NCBI RefSeq assembly: GCF_000003815.2
Contig: NC_049991.1
Coordinates: forward strand, 17,251,083 to 17,315,082
Direction: 5' to 3'
From: Branchiostoma floridae
Lineage: Eukaryota > Chordata > Leptocardii > Amphioxiformes > Branchiostomatidae
Length of the DNA: 64,000 nucleotides
Made by a program: the position numbers and the translations under genes. The number at the start of each line of letters is the position of its first letter. The stretch's first letter is position 1. Positions 43,001 to 49,414 of the stretch are shown piece by piece. A model generated the notes under the pieces. The model was not told where the DNA came from. It saw only the letters and a list, made by a program, of their open reading frames with translations, and ran no database searches.

Positions 43001-43734
43001 TTGGACACAGCAGCAGGTGACTTCGACGACTGGTCTCCAATTGACGGGCAACCCGACACTTTCGCAGGTATAAATTGGGAGAAATGTGTCGAGATCCGCC
43101 CCCAGTTTAACTACCAGTGGAACAACCACTTTTGCTGGCTGCGCAAGAACTACATCTGCGAGAAAGGTAAGTTACATCAACTAAAACAAACCTTAATCAA
43201 TATAGTTGCCGTGCCAAACTGTTGCAATTGGTTGAAAAGTTGAATTTCCTTTATCGAGTGTCTGTGCAACATTACGCGTTCAACTGAGTTGATAAACTGC
43301 AGGCTACCTGTGATATAAATATCATGTTACAAGATATTGTAAAAAAAGTGACTTTGTATCACAGTGAAAAAAAGCATACCAAATAATAAAACAATCCATC
43401 CATCTCCAGTTATTTTGCTCACAGACATCGCACGGACAAGCACACGACAATCAGTATACAAAGTCTCCGTTCCACAGATGTACTAATATGATATTTTGAT
43501 TTCTAGGCAACCTAATATATAAGTAAACCATCTATCTCTCCACGTACAGTCGCAGAGCCACCGTGCTGCCCCCGGCCGAGGGTAGTGGTGTCAGATCCTG
43601 GATATACCATCTCCGATGAGAGCGGGTTCAGTGCGTACAGGCTGTCACCTCCTCTGCAATGCGATGAGCCCGCCGAGGAGGAGACACCACCGCCGGAGGA
43701 GGAGACACCGCCGCCAGACGAACCGCTCATCTAG
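17338..43734 (+). CDS. Secreted mosaic recognition protein: SP-SRCR-(sushi-like)x9-vWA-WSC-CTLD
   Basis: Nineteen coding exons join in consistent phase: 17338-17342, 21253-21329, 21939-22238, 28139-28315, 29285-29476, 30322-30510, 31096-31275, 32599-32787, 33598-33789, 34492-34680, 35474-35659, 38892-39086, 39718-39919, 40148-40518, 40993-41127, 41457-41612, 42176-42405, 42971-43166, 43550-43734. The total is 3546 nt, 1181 residues plus stop. A signal peptide is present and no transmembrane segment, so secretion is inferred. SRCR, vWA with MIDAS, WSC and C-type lectin domains all bind proteins or glycans, so extracellular recognition or matrix adhesion is likely; an innate immune role is a guess. 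A missed exon in the 5.9-kb intron between SRCR and module 1 cannot be excluded. Confidence 0.87.
17343..21252. other. First intron of gene 2
   Basis: About 3.9 kb. Apart from the TTAA-flanked element at 18956 I see no gene. Around 20050-20310 and 20860-21080 there are GC-rich segments with short inverted repeats, but I could not assign them. Confidence 0.6.
18956..19695. mobile_element. Possible piggyBac-like remnant with GGGGTCATTTTTGACCCC palindromes
   Basis: The left end reads TTAA then CCCTCATCCGACCGATAC, and an 18-base palindrome GGGGTCATTTTTGACCCC follows about 30 bases inside. The same palindrome recurs at 19678-19695. TTAA with CCC termini is typical of piggyBac elements, but no clear right terminus with TTAA is found, so this is tentative. 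Confidence 0.45.
21253..21329 (+). CDS. Exon: signal peptide
   Basis: A strong acceptor (TTCTTTTTACAG) and donor (AAA|GTAAGA) bound 77 bases that take phase 2 in and phase 1 out. With the start exon it reads [20 protein letters not shown], then AKISWQQ: a short basic n-region, a hydrophobic core and a likely cleavage near HA-K. It is too short to appear as a long frame and was found by phase matching. Confidence 0.82.
21939..22238 (+). CDS. Exon: SRCR domain
   Basis: It encodes [53 protein letters not shown] and [11 protein letters not shown], a single-exon scavenger receptor cysteine-rich domain. Six cysteines are present; the usual Cys after RQLG is Leu here. Phase is 1 on both sides. Confidence 0.96.
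22239..24080. other. Intron with short repeats
   Basis: There is a two-copy tandem duplication at about 22669-22780 (word CGTGCGTTTTTACGACAATT) and a foldback element at 22953-23172 listed separately. No exon is recognised. Confidence 0.55.
22953..23172. repeat. Foldback repeat built of GGAATAACCC words
   Basis: The left arm has GGGTATTTAGCGGAATAACC followed by three more GGAATAACC words. The right arm is the reverse complement (GGTTATTCC words, then CCGGTAAATACCC). The arms enclose about 120 bases of AT-rich sequence. Confidence 0.8.
24082..24385. repeat. Minisatellite, 42-bp unit, seven copies
   Basis: The unit contains CATTTTGCACACACCAGACC and GTGCCATTGAGCACTGTG. The 42-base length keeps frame, so every copy reads through on both strands; these frames are not genes. 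The array stops about 40 bases before the Helitron ATG. Confidence 0.92.
24423..27488 (+). mobile_element. Helitron-type protein (peptidase-like, DUF6570, Helitron_like_N), 3' truncated
   Basis: A single 1021-residue frame. Residues 1-170 look like a papain-fold peptidase of the C76/OTU-like kind carried by many animal Helitrons: [10 protein letters not shown] with Cys26 and [11 protein letters not shown] with Asp156 and His158. Residues about 349-492 are five or six basic repeats of the type [21 protein letters not shown] CxxC pair follows (about 548-590, [15 protein letters not shown]), then DUF6570-like sequence (about 595-690) and Helitron_like_N (about 818-1021). The frame ends EFQLRGSPQ-stop exactly where the HUH motif of the Rep nuclease should begin, so Rep catalysis and the helicase are missing. 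It lies in an intron of gene 2. Confidence 0.88.
27728..27765 (+). repeat. Detached fragment of the Helitron peptidase region
   Basis: The stretch ACTGGAACACAACATGAAAT, followed by TTTGAGGT, matches 24997-25035 inside the Helitron frame with about three changes. It lies about 240 bases after the truncated frame and shows that a second piece of the same element is present. Confidence 0.7.
28139..28315 (+). CDS. Exon: sushi-like 8-Cys module 1
   Basis: It encodes [34 protein letters not shown] and [10 protein letters not shown]. The order PP, then G-x-x-C-x-Y-x-C, then G-x-W before the last Cys is that of a complement control protein (sushi) domain, but with eight cysteines where four are usual. 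Phase is 1 on both sides. It is closest to module 5. Confidence 0.85.
29285..29476 (+). CDS. Exon: sushi-like 8-Cys module 2
   Basis: It encodes [37 protein letters not shown] and ADWGGCSP, with eight cysteines. The acceptor context TTTTACTCCAACAG is nearly identical to that of module 4. Phase is 1 on both sides. Confidence 0.85.
29897..30231. mobile_element. Foldback MITE (CCCCCTTTCC/ACTGCGACC family), copy 3
   Basis: The left arm starts GGCCCCTTTTCCATTGGACG, and the right arm ends GTCCTAGTGGAAAATGGGTA. A perfect inner hairpin of GTTACTCAAGCAACTGGATA with its complement lies at about 30031-30086, so a second repeat type is nested inside. Confidence 0.78.
30322..30510 (+). CDS. Exon: sushi-like 8-Cys module 3
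   Basis: It encodes [37 protein letters not shown] and AWNGCLP, with eight cysteines. The acceptor ACACAATAG is weak, but it is the only one that keeps phase 1. The donor is CTT|GTATGT. Confidence 0.8.
30600..30695. repeat. Hairpin repeat with CAGTTACTCAAGCAACTGGA arms
   Basis: GCAGTTACTCAAGCAACTGG on the left is matched by CAGTTGCTTGAGTAACTGC on the right, about 80 bases across. It is the same repeat family as those at 30031, 59040, 60545 and 62950. Confidence 0.8.
30817..30945. repeat. CA microsatellite
   Basis: Interrupted (CA)n of about 125 bases in the intron between modules 3 and 4. Confidence 0.9.
31096..31275 (+). CDS. Exon: sushi-like 8-Cys module 4
   Basis: It encodes [40 protein letters not shown] and DWAGCSE, with eight cysteines. 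The acceptor is TTTACTCCAACAG and the donor GAAA|GTAAG. Phase is 1 on both sides. Confidence 0.85.
31378..32195. mobile_element. Foldback MITE with repeated GTCACTGTTG words, one end lost
   Basis: It starts AAAGGCCCCCTCTCACTAGA and is about 80 percent identical over several hundred bases to the reverse complement of the element at 35717-36953. It keeps one terminal arm and breaks off after ACTTGCGTTATTTTTTAACT near 32180, so its other terminus is missing. Many GTCACTGTTGTGT words fill both ends. Confidence 0.8.
32599..32787 (+). CDS. Exon: sushi-like 8-Cys module 5
   Basis: It encodes [38 protein letters not shown] and [10 protein letters not shown], with eight cysteines. It is the closest relative of module 1 (shared PYNNGDTC and GIWDG-x-VPRC). 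Phase is 1 on both sides. Confidence 0.85.
32788..33597. other. Intron between modules 5 and 6
   Basis: AT-rich, ending with an A/T-rich stretch near 33520 (TTGTAATAAAGTTCAAAGTT) that could be the tail of a retroelement. No exon is recognised. Confidence 0.4.
33598..33789 (+). CDS. Exon: sushi-like 8-Cys module 6
   Basis: It encodes [40 protein letters not shown] and RWEGCHK, with eight cysteines. The acceptor is AACTACTAG and the donor AAAA|GTGCGT. It is closest to modules 2 and 4. Confidence 0.85.
33992..34036. repeat. TA dinucleotide repeat
   Basis: About 22 TA units in the intron before module 7. Confidence 0.95.
34240..34500 (+). repeat. Tandem duplication across the module 7 splice acceptor
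   Basis: Two copies of about 130 bases share GAATGTTTTGCATCGTATGC and end in CCTTCCAG|ATTGCAGAAACCC and CCTTCTAG|ATTGCAAAACCCC. The second copy runs into the real module 7 exon; the first breaks off after about 15 exon bases. The duplicate acceptor at about 34364 is therefore a decoy. Confidence 0.82.
34492..34680 (+). CDS. Exon: sushi-like 8-Cys module 7
   Basis: It encodes [36 protein letters not shown] and AWRGCHLR, with eight cysteines and a two-residue insertion before the sixth. Phase is 1 on both sides. Confidence 0.83.
35474..35659 (+). CDS. Exon: sushi-like module 8 with seven cysteines
   Basis: It encodes [35 protein letters not shown] and RDWRCKR. The second cysteine of the other modules is absent (an aromatic stands in the region), leaving an odd number. 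The acceptor is CATTTCCAG; phase is 1 on both sides. Confidence 0.82.
35717..36953. mobile_element. Large foldback MITE with 51-base perfect TIRs
   Basis: The left arm AAGGCCCCCTCTCACTTGAC, running to about 35768, is repeated exactly in reverse complement at about 36901-36951. The body of about 1.1 kb carries many GCGGCAC/AACAGTGCCGC words and no transposase. It is the full-length relative, in inverted orientation, of 31378-32195. Confidence 0.9.
36957..37184. mobile_element. Foldback MITE (TTCATCTTTGTCAGCGGGGTAACC family), copy 1
   Basis: The left end AGTTCATCTTTGTCAGCGGG is matched inverted at the right end GATAAAGGTGAACT. It abuts the preceding element and is related to 52597-52809. The inner part carries further inverted GTCGAC-rich repeats. 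Confidence 0.7.
37250..38170. other. Unassigned GC-richer segment with short open frames
   Basis: Both strands have protein-like short frames; the best is on the minus strand at 37606-37355, containing [21 protein letters not shown] recognise no family. Decayed transposon coding sequence is one explanation. No exon of gene 2 is seen. Confidence 0.3.
38220..38760 (-). mobile_element. LINE fragment (L1-like RT C-terminus), reverse strand
   Basis: The minus-strand frame 38701-38345 contains [20 protein letters not shown], followed by [20 protein letters not shown], the Cys-His-like tail and following region of L1-type reverse transcriptase proteins. Only the 3' part remains. Confidence 0.65.
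38892..39086 (+). CDS. Exon: sushi-like module 9, divergent
   Basis: It encodes [39 protein letters not shown] and [13 protein letters not shown]. The sixth cysteine (C in xxCTG) is replaced by an NNEGG insertion, and an extra Cys follows the last one. The acceptor is TTTGCCCTCAG; phase is 1 on both sides. Confidence 0.82.
39305..39561. mobile_element. Foldback repeat with a hammerhead-like core
   Basis: The left arm GGAATTCTTATACACAACCA and right arm TGGTTGTGTATAAGAATTCC are perfect inverted repeats. Inside, the minus strand from 39380 to 39342 reads GCT, CTGAGGA, A, GATGTC, TGACA, GACATC, GAAAC, GTC, AGC, which fits a type I hammerhead ribozyme layout. It resembles the ends of Penelope-like elements. 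Confidence 0.75.
39718..39919 (+). CDS. Exon: vWA domain, N-terminal part
   Basis: It encodes [20 protein letters not shown], then [11 protein letters not shown] and a strand ending LDTYD. DYSGS supplies the Asp-Ser-Ser of the MIDAS metal site. The acceptor is GATGCAG and the donor GACAA|GTATGA; phase is 1 in and 2 out, matching the next exon. Confidence 0.93.
40148..40518 (+). CDS. Exon: vWA domain, C-terminal part
   Basis: It encodes [20 protein letters not shown], then [24 protein letters not shown] and [16 protein letters not shown] supplies the MIDAS Thr and LTDG the second Asp, so metal binding should be intact. It closes with [11 protein letters not shown]. Phase is 2 in and 1 out. 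Confidence 0.95.
40993..41127 (+). CDS. Exon: WSC domain, N-terminal part
   Basis: It encodes [30 protein letters not shown] and QGYPYAG. The GC-x-Y-D opening and the Cys-x3-Cys-x5-G-Y pattern are those of WSC carbohydrate-binding domains. A GTAAGT inside (at about 41034) is read through here because splicing there would cause a stop. Phase is 1 on both sides. Confidence 0.87.
41457..41612 (+). CDS. Exon: WSC domain, C-terminal part
   Basis: It encodes [32 protein letters not shown] and RMSVYSS, the conserved second half of WSC. Phase is 1 on both sides. Confidence 0.92.
42176..42405 (+). CDS. Exon: C-type lectin domain, N-terminal half
   Basis: It encodes [20 protein letters not shown], then [20 protein letters not shown] and [10 protein letters not shown], the long-form CTLD start with the extra N-terminal disulfide and the WIGL core. 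The donor is CCTTCT|GTAAGT; phase is 1 in and 0 out. Confidence 0.93.
42971..43166 (+). CDS. Exon: C-type lectin domain, C-terminal half
   Basis: It encodes [35 protein letters not shown] and KNYICEK. QPD is the galactose-type loop motif. The usual WND is WNN, which keeps an amide ligand for calcium but alters the charge. Phase is 0 in and 1 out. Confidence 0.94.
43550..43734 (+). CDS. Terminal exon: acidic/proline C-terminal tail
   Basis: It encodes [17 protein letters not shown], a middle segment, and the repeat [20 protein letters not shown], then LI and TAG. There is no hydrophobic segment, so the protein should be secreted. Phase 1 in. Confidence 0.85.
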
Positions 43735-44902
43735 GAGGAGAGACCAGAGACGCTCAGATGGTCAAATTAGGCGACGCGGTTGAGAAGAAATTGAGAATTT
43801 CTTGTGATACAGAGTAGAATGTGAGTTTCAGATAACATCACCGTTTGGTCTGTAGTCCTGTTATCACATCATCAGGATGCAGAATTATATTGAAATTTGA
43901 TGATCACAAGTAAAGCATTTCTAGTCATTATCTATACGTATTATTGAATAGGACGTACAACTCTAGAAATTATTTGCGGTGTATATTGCGGTGGTATTTC
44001 TTCCCTTAATTCAACATTTTGATGATTTTTTATTTTTTGCTGCATTTCAAGAATAATAGAAAGTTGTTTCAGACAGATAAGATCGACATTTTATCATTTA
44101 TGCATTAGTTGGAAGCAGCTGTTCTAAGTGGAAAGTGGTATTGAGCTTAGCATAGAATATTGTATTTTAACGATATTGATGTGCATTAAATTGCTTTGTA
44201 CGGCTCTTACTTAAGTTATCAGCTATCTAATTTCAATAACCATGTATCCTCCATAGTTACCACAACAAGTAACGTTACATAAACGTTATGCTGTTAACAT
44301 TGCTTTTGTGCACAATACCACAATTAGAAGACCATGTATATTATATGGTATTATAGAAAAGATCGAGACTTCATCTAGATTTAGTTGACAGCTGAAACAG
44401 TTGTGTAGTGTAGCCGCTGCCTAACGTGTTTTTATATTGTACTCACTGCATAGAGCTGTATGATTGCCGTGGAAAAAACACTAGCTGTTTATAAACCCTA
44501 AAGTATCCAATGTGTAGGTGTAGATCAATATCAATAACTAAATAAATAAAGTATTTGAGAAAATAATAGAAGAAGAGCAACATATCCTGTGATGACACTC
44601 TCTTTTTACACCAAGGATGATTGAGATTCTGTTTTCTAACCATGAACACCAGAGTTTGCACCATACCATGCAAACCTTAATTGTAAAACATTAAACAGAT
44701 TGTTGTATTTATCTTTGTTGTATGAAGTACAGTATAGTTTGACAATTCACAATCGATACCGACCCATAAGTTAACATCAACAACACTAGTCTCGATTAGG
44801 TTGTTATATTAGAAATATAGATATAATTATTTTGGCAACTTAGACTTAACTTGCATTCATGCGTTAGAATGGTGGGTATCTGTTGTCACTTTTTCCTCTG
44901 CA

Positions 44903-44908
44903 AATAAA
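44903..44908 (+). terminator. Possible polyadenylation signal of gene 2
   Basis: AATAAA lies 1.17 kb after the stop and is followed within 40 bases by a T-rich stretch (GTTTTTTGTCTGTTTTATTTG region). An alternative is the AAATAAATAAAG near 44540. Confidence 0.4.
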
Positions 44909-47900
44909 AAGGTCTGCGGGAAGTTTTTTGTCTGTTTTATTTGTACATGGTATGTTGCGAGTTAGAAAAATGTCCAAGTTACAAAGATATTTTTAGCAAG
45001 CAAACATGAATGTATATGTTGTAGGGACTACTAGACCGAAATTATGTCATTTTTACTCAGATTATCCTTCGATAACTAGCTATAGCTTGCAAAAAGGTTA
45101 AATCTTAGTACTGATACGCATGTACAAGTTTAAGGAGTGTGATTCTTGCAATAAACACCAAAATTAGCCCAGTAAAAGATTCGGCACTAGATCTTTTCTC
45201 AGATGAAGAAATACATGCACTGGTGGAGTTAAAAATACTTCAAAGCATTAGAAAGGTTTAGATAAGGTGAATAGTTGTGATATGGGTAAGAGTTACAAGG
45301 GTGATGAATTCTGTCATTACTGATTCGGTAAAGCGTAAAACTTGACACGTTTCCCTCTGATACATTGTATTTTTGATAGATATTACTGTAAATGCAGAAA
45401 TGTTTGCGGTTTTCGCGGTGCCCGCTTCATCGCAAACTTAAAGCCACCGATCGCTAGAACATTTTCTGTTTTGTCTTCTCCCCACCTACCCTCTTGTCTT
45501 AGCCCTACATGTGGACACTACGTTGTAGTGCGGGAGGTGCCTGTTACGATGAGGATGCACGCATACTAACAAAAGCACAACTTTTTAAACACAAGTCTAC
45601 TGATCTTTGAACATTGAATGCAGATTATAAATGCGTGCTACGTGTCCAGCGGGTAAATACAGCTACTACAGTGACAGTATGTCAATAATGTTACAATACA
45701 TCCAGTTTTTCTGGAGTTATGCTGGTCTTCTACGTATATACATGCATTCATACATACACCTAAAACGCTACCGAAAACATAATCTTCTTTGCGGAGGCAA
45801 TTATCTGGTACATTTCAAGAAGTGTTTACTGTTTAAGTGCTGACTAAAATCCCAGAGTTGTGTGCGCCCCTCTGATTTGTTGTCTGCCACAGCAAACCTC
45901 AAAGTGTGTTGTTTAATTGAGGGGAAACTCTCATAGTCATATGTCACCGGTAATTGACTTCTGGTGACAAGTTAATTGGCCTCAAATTTGAGACAAAAAT
46001 GATTCTTCTTCTTTCAAAATATGATTTATGTACATATTCTGGCGTGAAAACATACCAGACAACTAAAATTTTCGAATGTTGGTATCAAACTCTTACTTTT
46101 TAAGACTATAGTGATTGCTCAATTAAGTTGTCATAGTCTTTGCCGAAGAAAGGTGTTTTGGGGTGCCCCCAATTATCTCGCCCACCGAAGTGAATGATGT
46201 TCACTCGTATGCGATAAAAAAATTGAAGGCATGCCAACTTCTGTCCGGCATCACTACACCTGGTGGTTTGTCATACATATTTAGATATCAGCAGAGCTAC
46301 CAGGTTTTATTGTTGTTTACGTAGACCGTAAAACAATACAATGAAATTTTGAAAGAGTTTAACGAGGAATGTAGATTAATTATAGTTTTGGCCAAGATAC
46401 AAGACCAATATTTTGTACCTCTACAGCAGTTCAGATATCAAACATTGATAAACTGTATGATAAACGATTTAATAAGCTTCAATGGTAAGCTAAAAACAAT
46501 ACCATCCTTCCTATGACGAGTTCCTGTCGCCATTTATTTATGTGGAACACACCAGATTTACCTTTGTTCTGAAACATAAGTCAACCATTATCTCCTGTCA
46601 AATCAAAATTAAGCTGTCACAAAGATAGATGTTCTGTGATCATCCAATCATCACGCACAGCGAACTGAATAATCTTCACTCATGGGTCAAATTGAACGCG
46701 TGCCAACTTGGATGTGCATAACGTAGCATCTGTCTGGTGCATTGTCTGATCCGTAATATGCATTCATAGCCAGAGTTTTTGTGTTGTTTACAGAATAGAC
46801 TGTGACAAAAATTAGATGGATTTAAGTTTAGAAGAGCTTTATTTACAATTTAAATTTGTTCCATTGTTTGGGACGATGGGGCACATTTCATACACAGATG
46901 AATATCAAAGTCAAACTACTGCTGACGTATCCTGCGTCACATCAACTAACGGCAGCTACATTTTGTTCATGTTATCTGATAAAGGTGATTGATATGGACC
47001 CACTCTTACTTACTCCTCGCGCTACCTCTTTATCCTGCTAGGAATGGATTGTCGAATAAAGATCATTCGTGTTTTGAAATATTTTATCCTTTGCCACGTT
47101 CGCTGGGTATGACCTATGACATTGGGATGCAAAACAATCAAAACCCTGGCCAAGTTGGCCAGGTGTGACCTATAACACAGGAAGCAAAACACTGAAAACA
47201 TTCTTCGCGTGGTCTTCATCAAGTTAATGAGATGCAAGAAGTTACATATATAACTATTTTCACACCTTCTTTCAAATTCAGTTTAAAAGATAATTCAAAT
47301 GTTGATTGTATGATTCAGATCATTACAAATCAATGAAAGATGCATACATGTTCGTGTATTGAGTTCGTTGATTACTGTAGCTTTAAACAGAATATAGTAC
47401 ACGGCTCATGATATAAATCTAGTTCATTCATTTGTCACTGAGACTGAACTGAACGACCATGATTCCCCCAAAATTGAAGGCAAATATGAGATCTTAAGCA
47501 AGATTTCAAAAGAAACAGAAATGTCGACTAAGCAAAGCACATATAGTTTTCCGTCTTTCATACCCCAAATCATTTTGTTGACATCTACAAAATCACATTG
47601 AAAATCATAAAAACTGACGTTTACATTGACATTCAAACTATTGAGAAAAGGGTAAAACAAACTTATCACTAAATAAATAACATTCACAAAACGTAGTATC
47701 ACAACAGGTATGACAGATCCGATCTGAGCACAATCGATCTGAGGCTTGGAAATCAATAGCCTTGATTAAACATCATCGATATGACGATTCTGTCAGAATA
47801 CGAGTATGATACAACTAAAGCTAGACGAAGTTAAATCGATAAAAGCGTAAAACTTATTGCCCTGTTGATACTCACTGCATCAACTTTTCACCTTTAACAT

Positions 47901-48940
47901 CTACATGTAACAGTGGCCGCAGTCGATCATTGCACACAATAGAAACGTTGTGTAACAATAAGGCACAATACAAGCAAAATACATAAACTTCATTTAACTA
48001 TTACACCAGTTATAGGATTCTACGAGGTGATAACAAAAGCATGTTAAAGTTCAATAGAACATTTTACAAGCCAAAAAAATCGCAAACTCCCACCGTCTAA
48101 AAATGAAAATATCATATTGTTGTATATGATACTTATGTATATATAACCACTAAAAAAACGTCACAACATCAGATTAAAAGCATGGACACTCATTACACAC
48201 GATTCTAGTTCCTGTTGATGAAGAACATGTATTATAGCGCTAGCAACACACATTAAACAATACGCAGACTCCCCTGAATTCAATCTTCGGGTCGTGGTGA
48301 CGCCTTGACATATTGGGTTTTTAATTCCCGACTCTAGATGGAACTACACCATGAACAGTGGGTCTGGAAAAAAAAAACTTTAAGTTAATATGTGATATGA
48401 TAGTCACCCAATGCACATCTTGCCATTGGTGCATCATCGAGGAACCACTAATGAAGTTTTAATATTCAAAATATTTATTCCACATTCTTGTCCAAATGAG
48501 CTAAATACAGTACGTTGTGTGAAGAGAATATTAAACAAGTATGCCAGTATCGACAACTTACAGAAAATGTATAAAGCAGATGCAGCAGATCTTTCTGAAG
48601 TATTTACTACATGTATGTTACGTTCTAAAGTACATCCCGAAAGTTAATGTTACTCACAAAGTGGGTTGAGATCCAAAATAAAGCTAGATTGAATTGCGTG
48701 ATGGAAAAAAGAGACGATCCAACAGTTTCAAACATGGTTTAAATAAATTGGTACATACTATGTGTACATTGCCTGAAAATCACAAATTACGTCAAAAGAG
48801 GACATTGGCACTGTGGATAATATTAAAGGCATTAAAATAGAATAAACTGTACCGTCGCCATGATGCATTACTGTGGTTATAGCAACCAATATATCAGAGA
48901 GTGCATGCAGATATACCAGACAATATTAAACACGGAAAGC
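44909..48940. other. Intergenic region between convergent genes
   Basis: No gene is supported. A diverged duplication is visible (about 46110-46330 against 46600-46805, shared text such as GCCAACTT and ATGATGTTCACTC-like words). The final exon(s) of channel gene A may lie here, but I could not identify them. Confidence 0.5.
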
Positions 48941-48942
48941 GT

Positions 48943-49262
48943 AGTAGTTGCATGCATAGACTCCTTCACCGGCGTCTCTAGGGCCCTGACGAAAGTTGTT
49001 TTTTTTTTGGGGGGGGGGGGGGTGAGGTGGGGGGGTTGAATGCCGAGAAAGGAAAAATGCCGGGAGAGGAATAGATATTCGGGTGGGGGGTGTGGGTGTT
49101 TGTATCGGCCCTAGCTTTCCCGTCGTATTCCCGGATAAAAAATCGCGAATCGACGTCCACCCCTCCTCCCCCCCCCCCCCCCCCCCACACACACACCTCA
49201 CCCCCACAAAAGGAACTTTCGCCAAGGCCCTACAGACGCCGGTGAAGGAGGCTATTGCATCC
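48943..49262. mobile_element. Foldback element with G and C homopolymer arms
   Basis: The plus strand at 48958 reads CTCCTTCACCGGCGTCTCTA, and the minus strand from about 49250 reads CTCCTTCACCGGCGTCTGTA. The arms of about 45 bases are inverted and enclose poly-G (49009) and poly-C (49170) tracts. It starts next to the last recognised exon of channel gene A, whose open frame runs into it. Confidence 0.78.
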
Positions 49263-49266
49263 ATAC

Positions 49267-49414
49267 CATTTTCCTTCAGCAGACCCTGTCCCAGGCGTTT
49301 TACGCCATTCTTCCGTGGAGAGTGGATCGCCCGGGCATCTTCGTCGGTGAATCCGGACGAATCCAAGGTGCTATTTATCTTCTGATAGTATTCTTTGATG
49401 TCTCTACACAAATC
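49267..49414 (-). CDS. Exon: channel A, C-terminal tail
   Basis: It encodes DLCRDIKEYYQKINSTLDSS, then GFTDEDARAIHSPRKNGVKR and LGQGLLKEN. It matches gene B in DLC-x2-I, S-GFTDE and AI. The donor is uncertain: AATG|GTATGG at 49266 is chosen because the open frame beyond it enters the foldback element. Confidence 0.7.
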
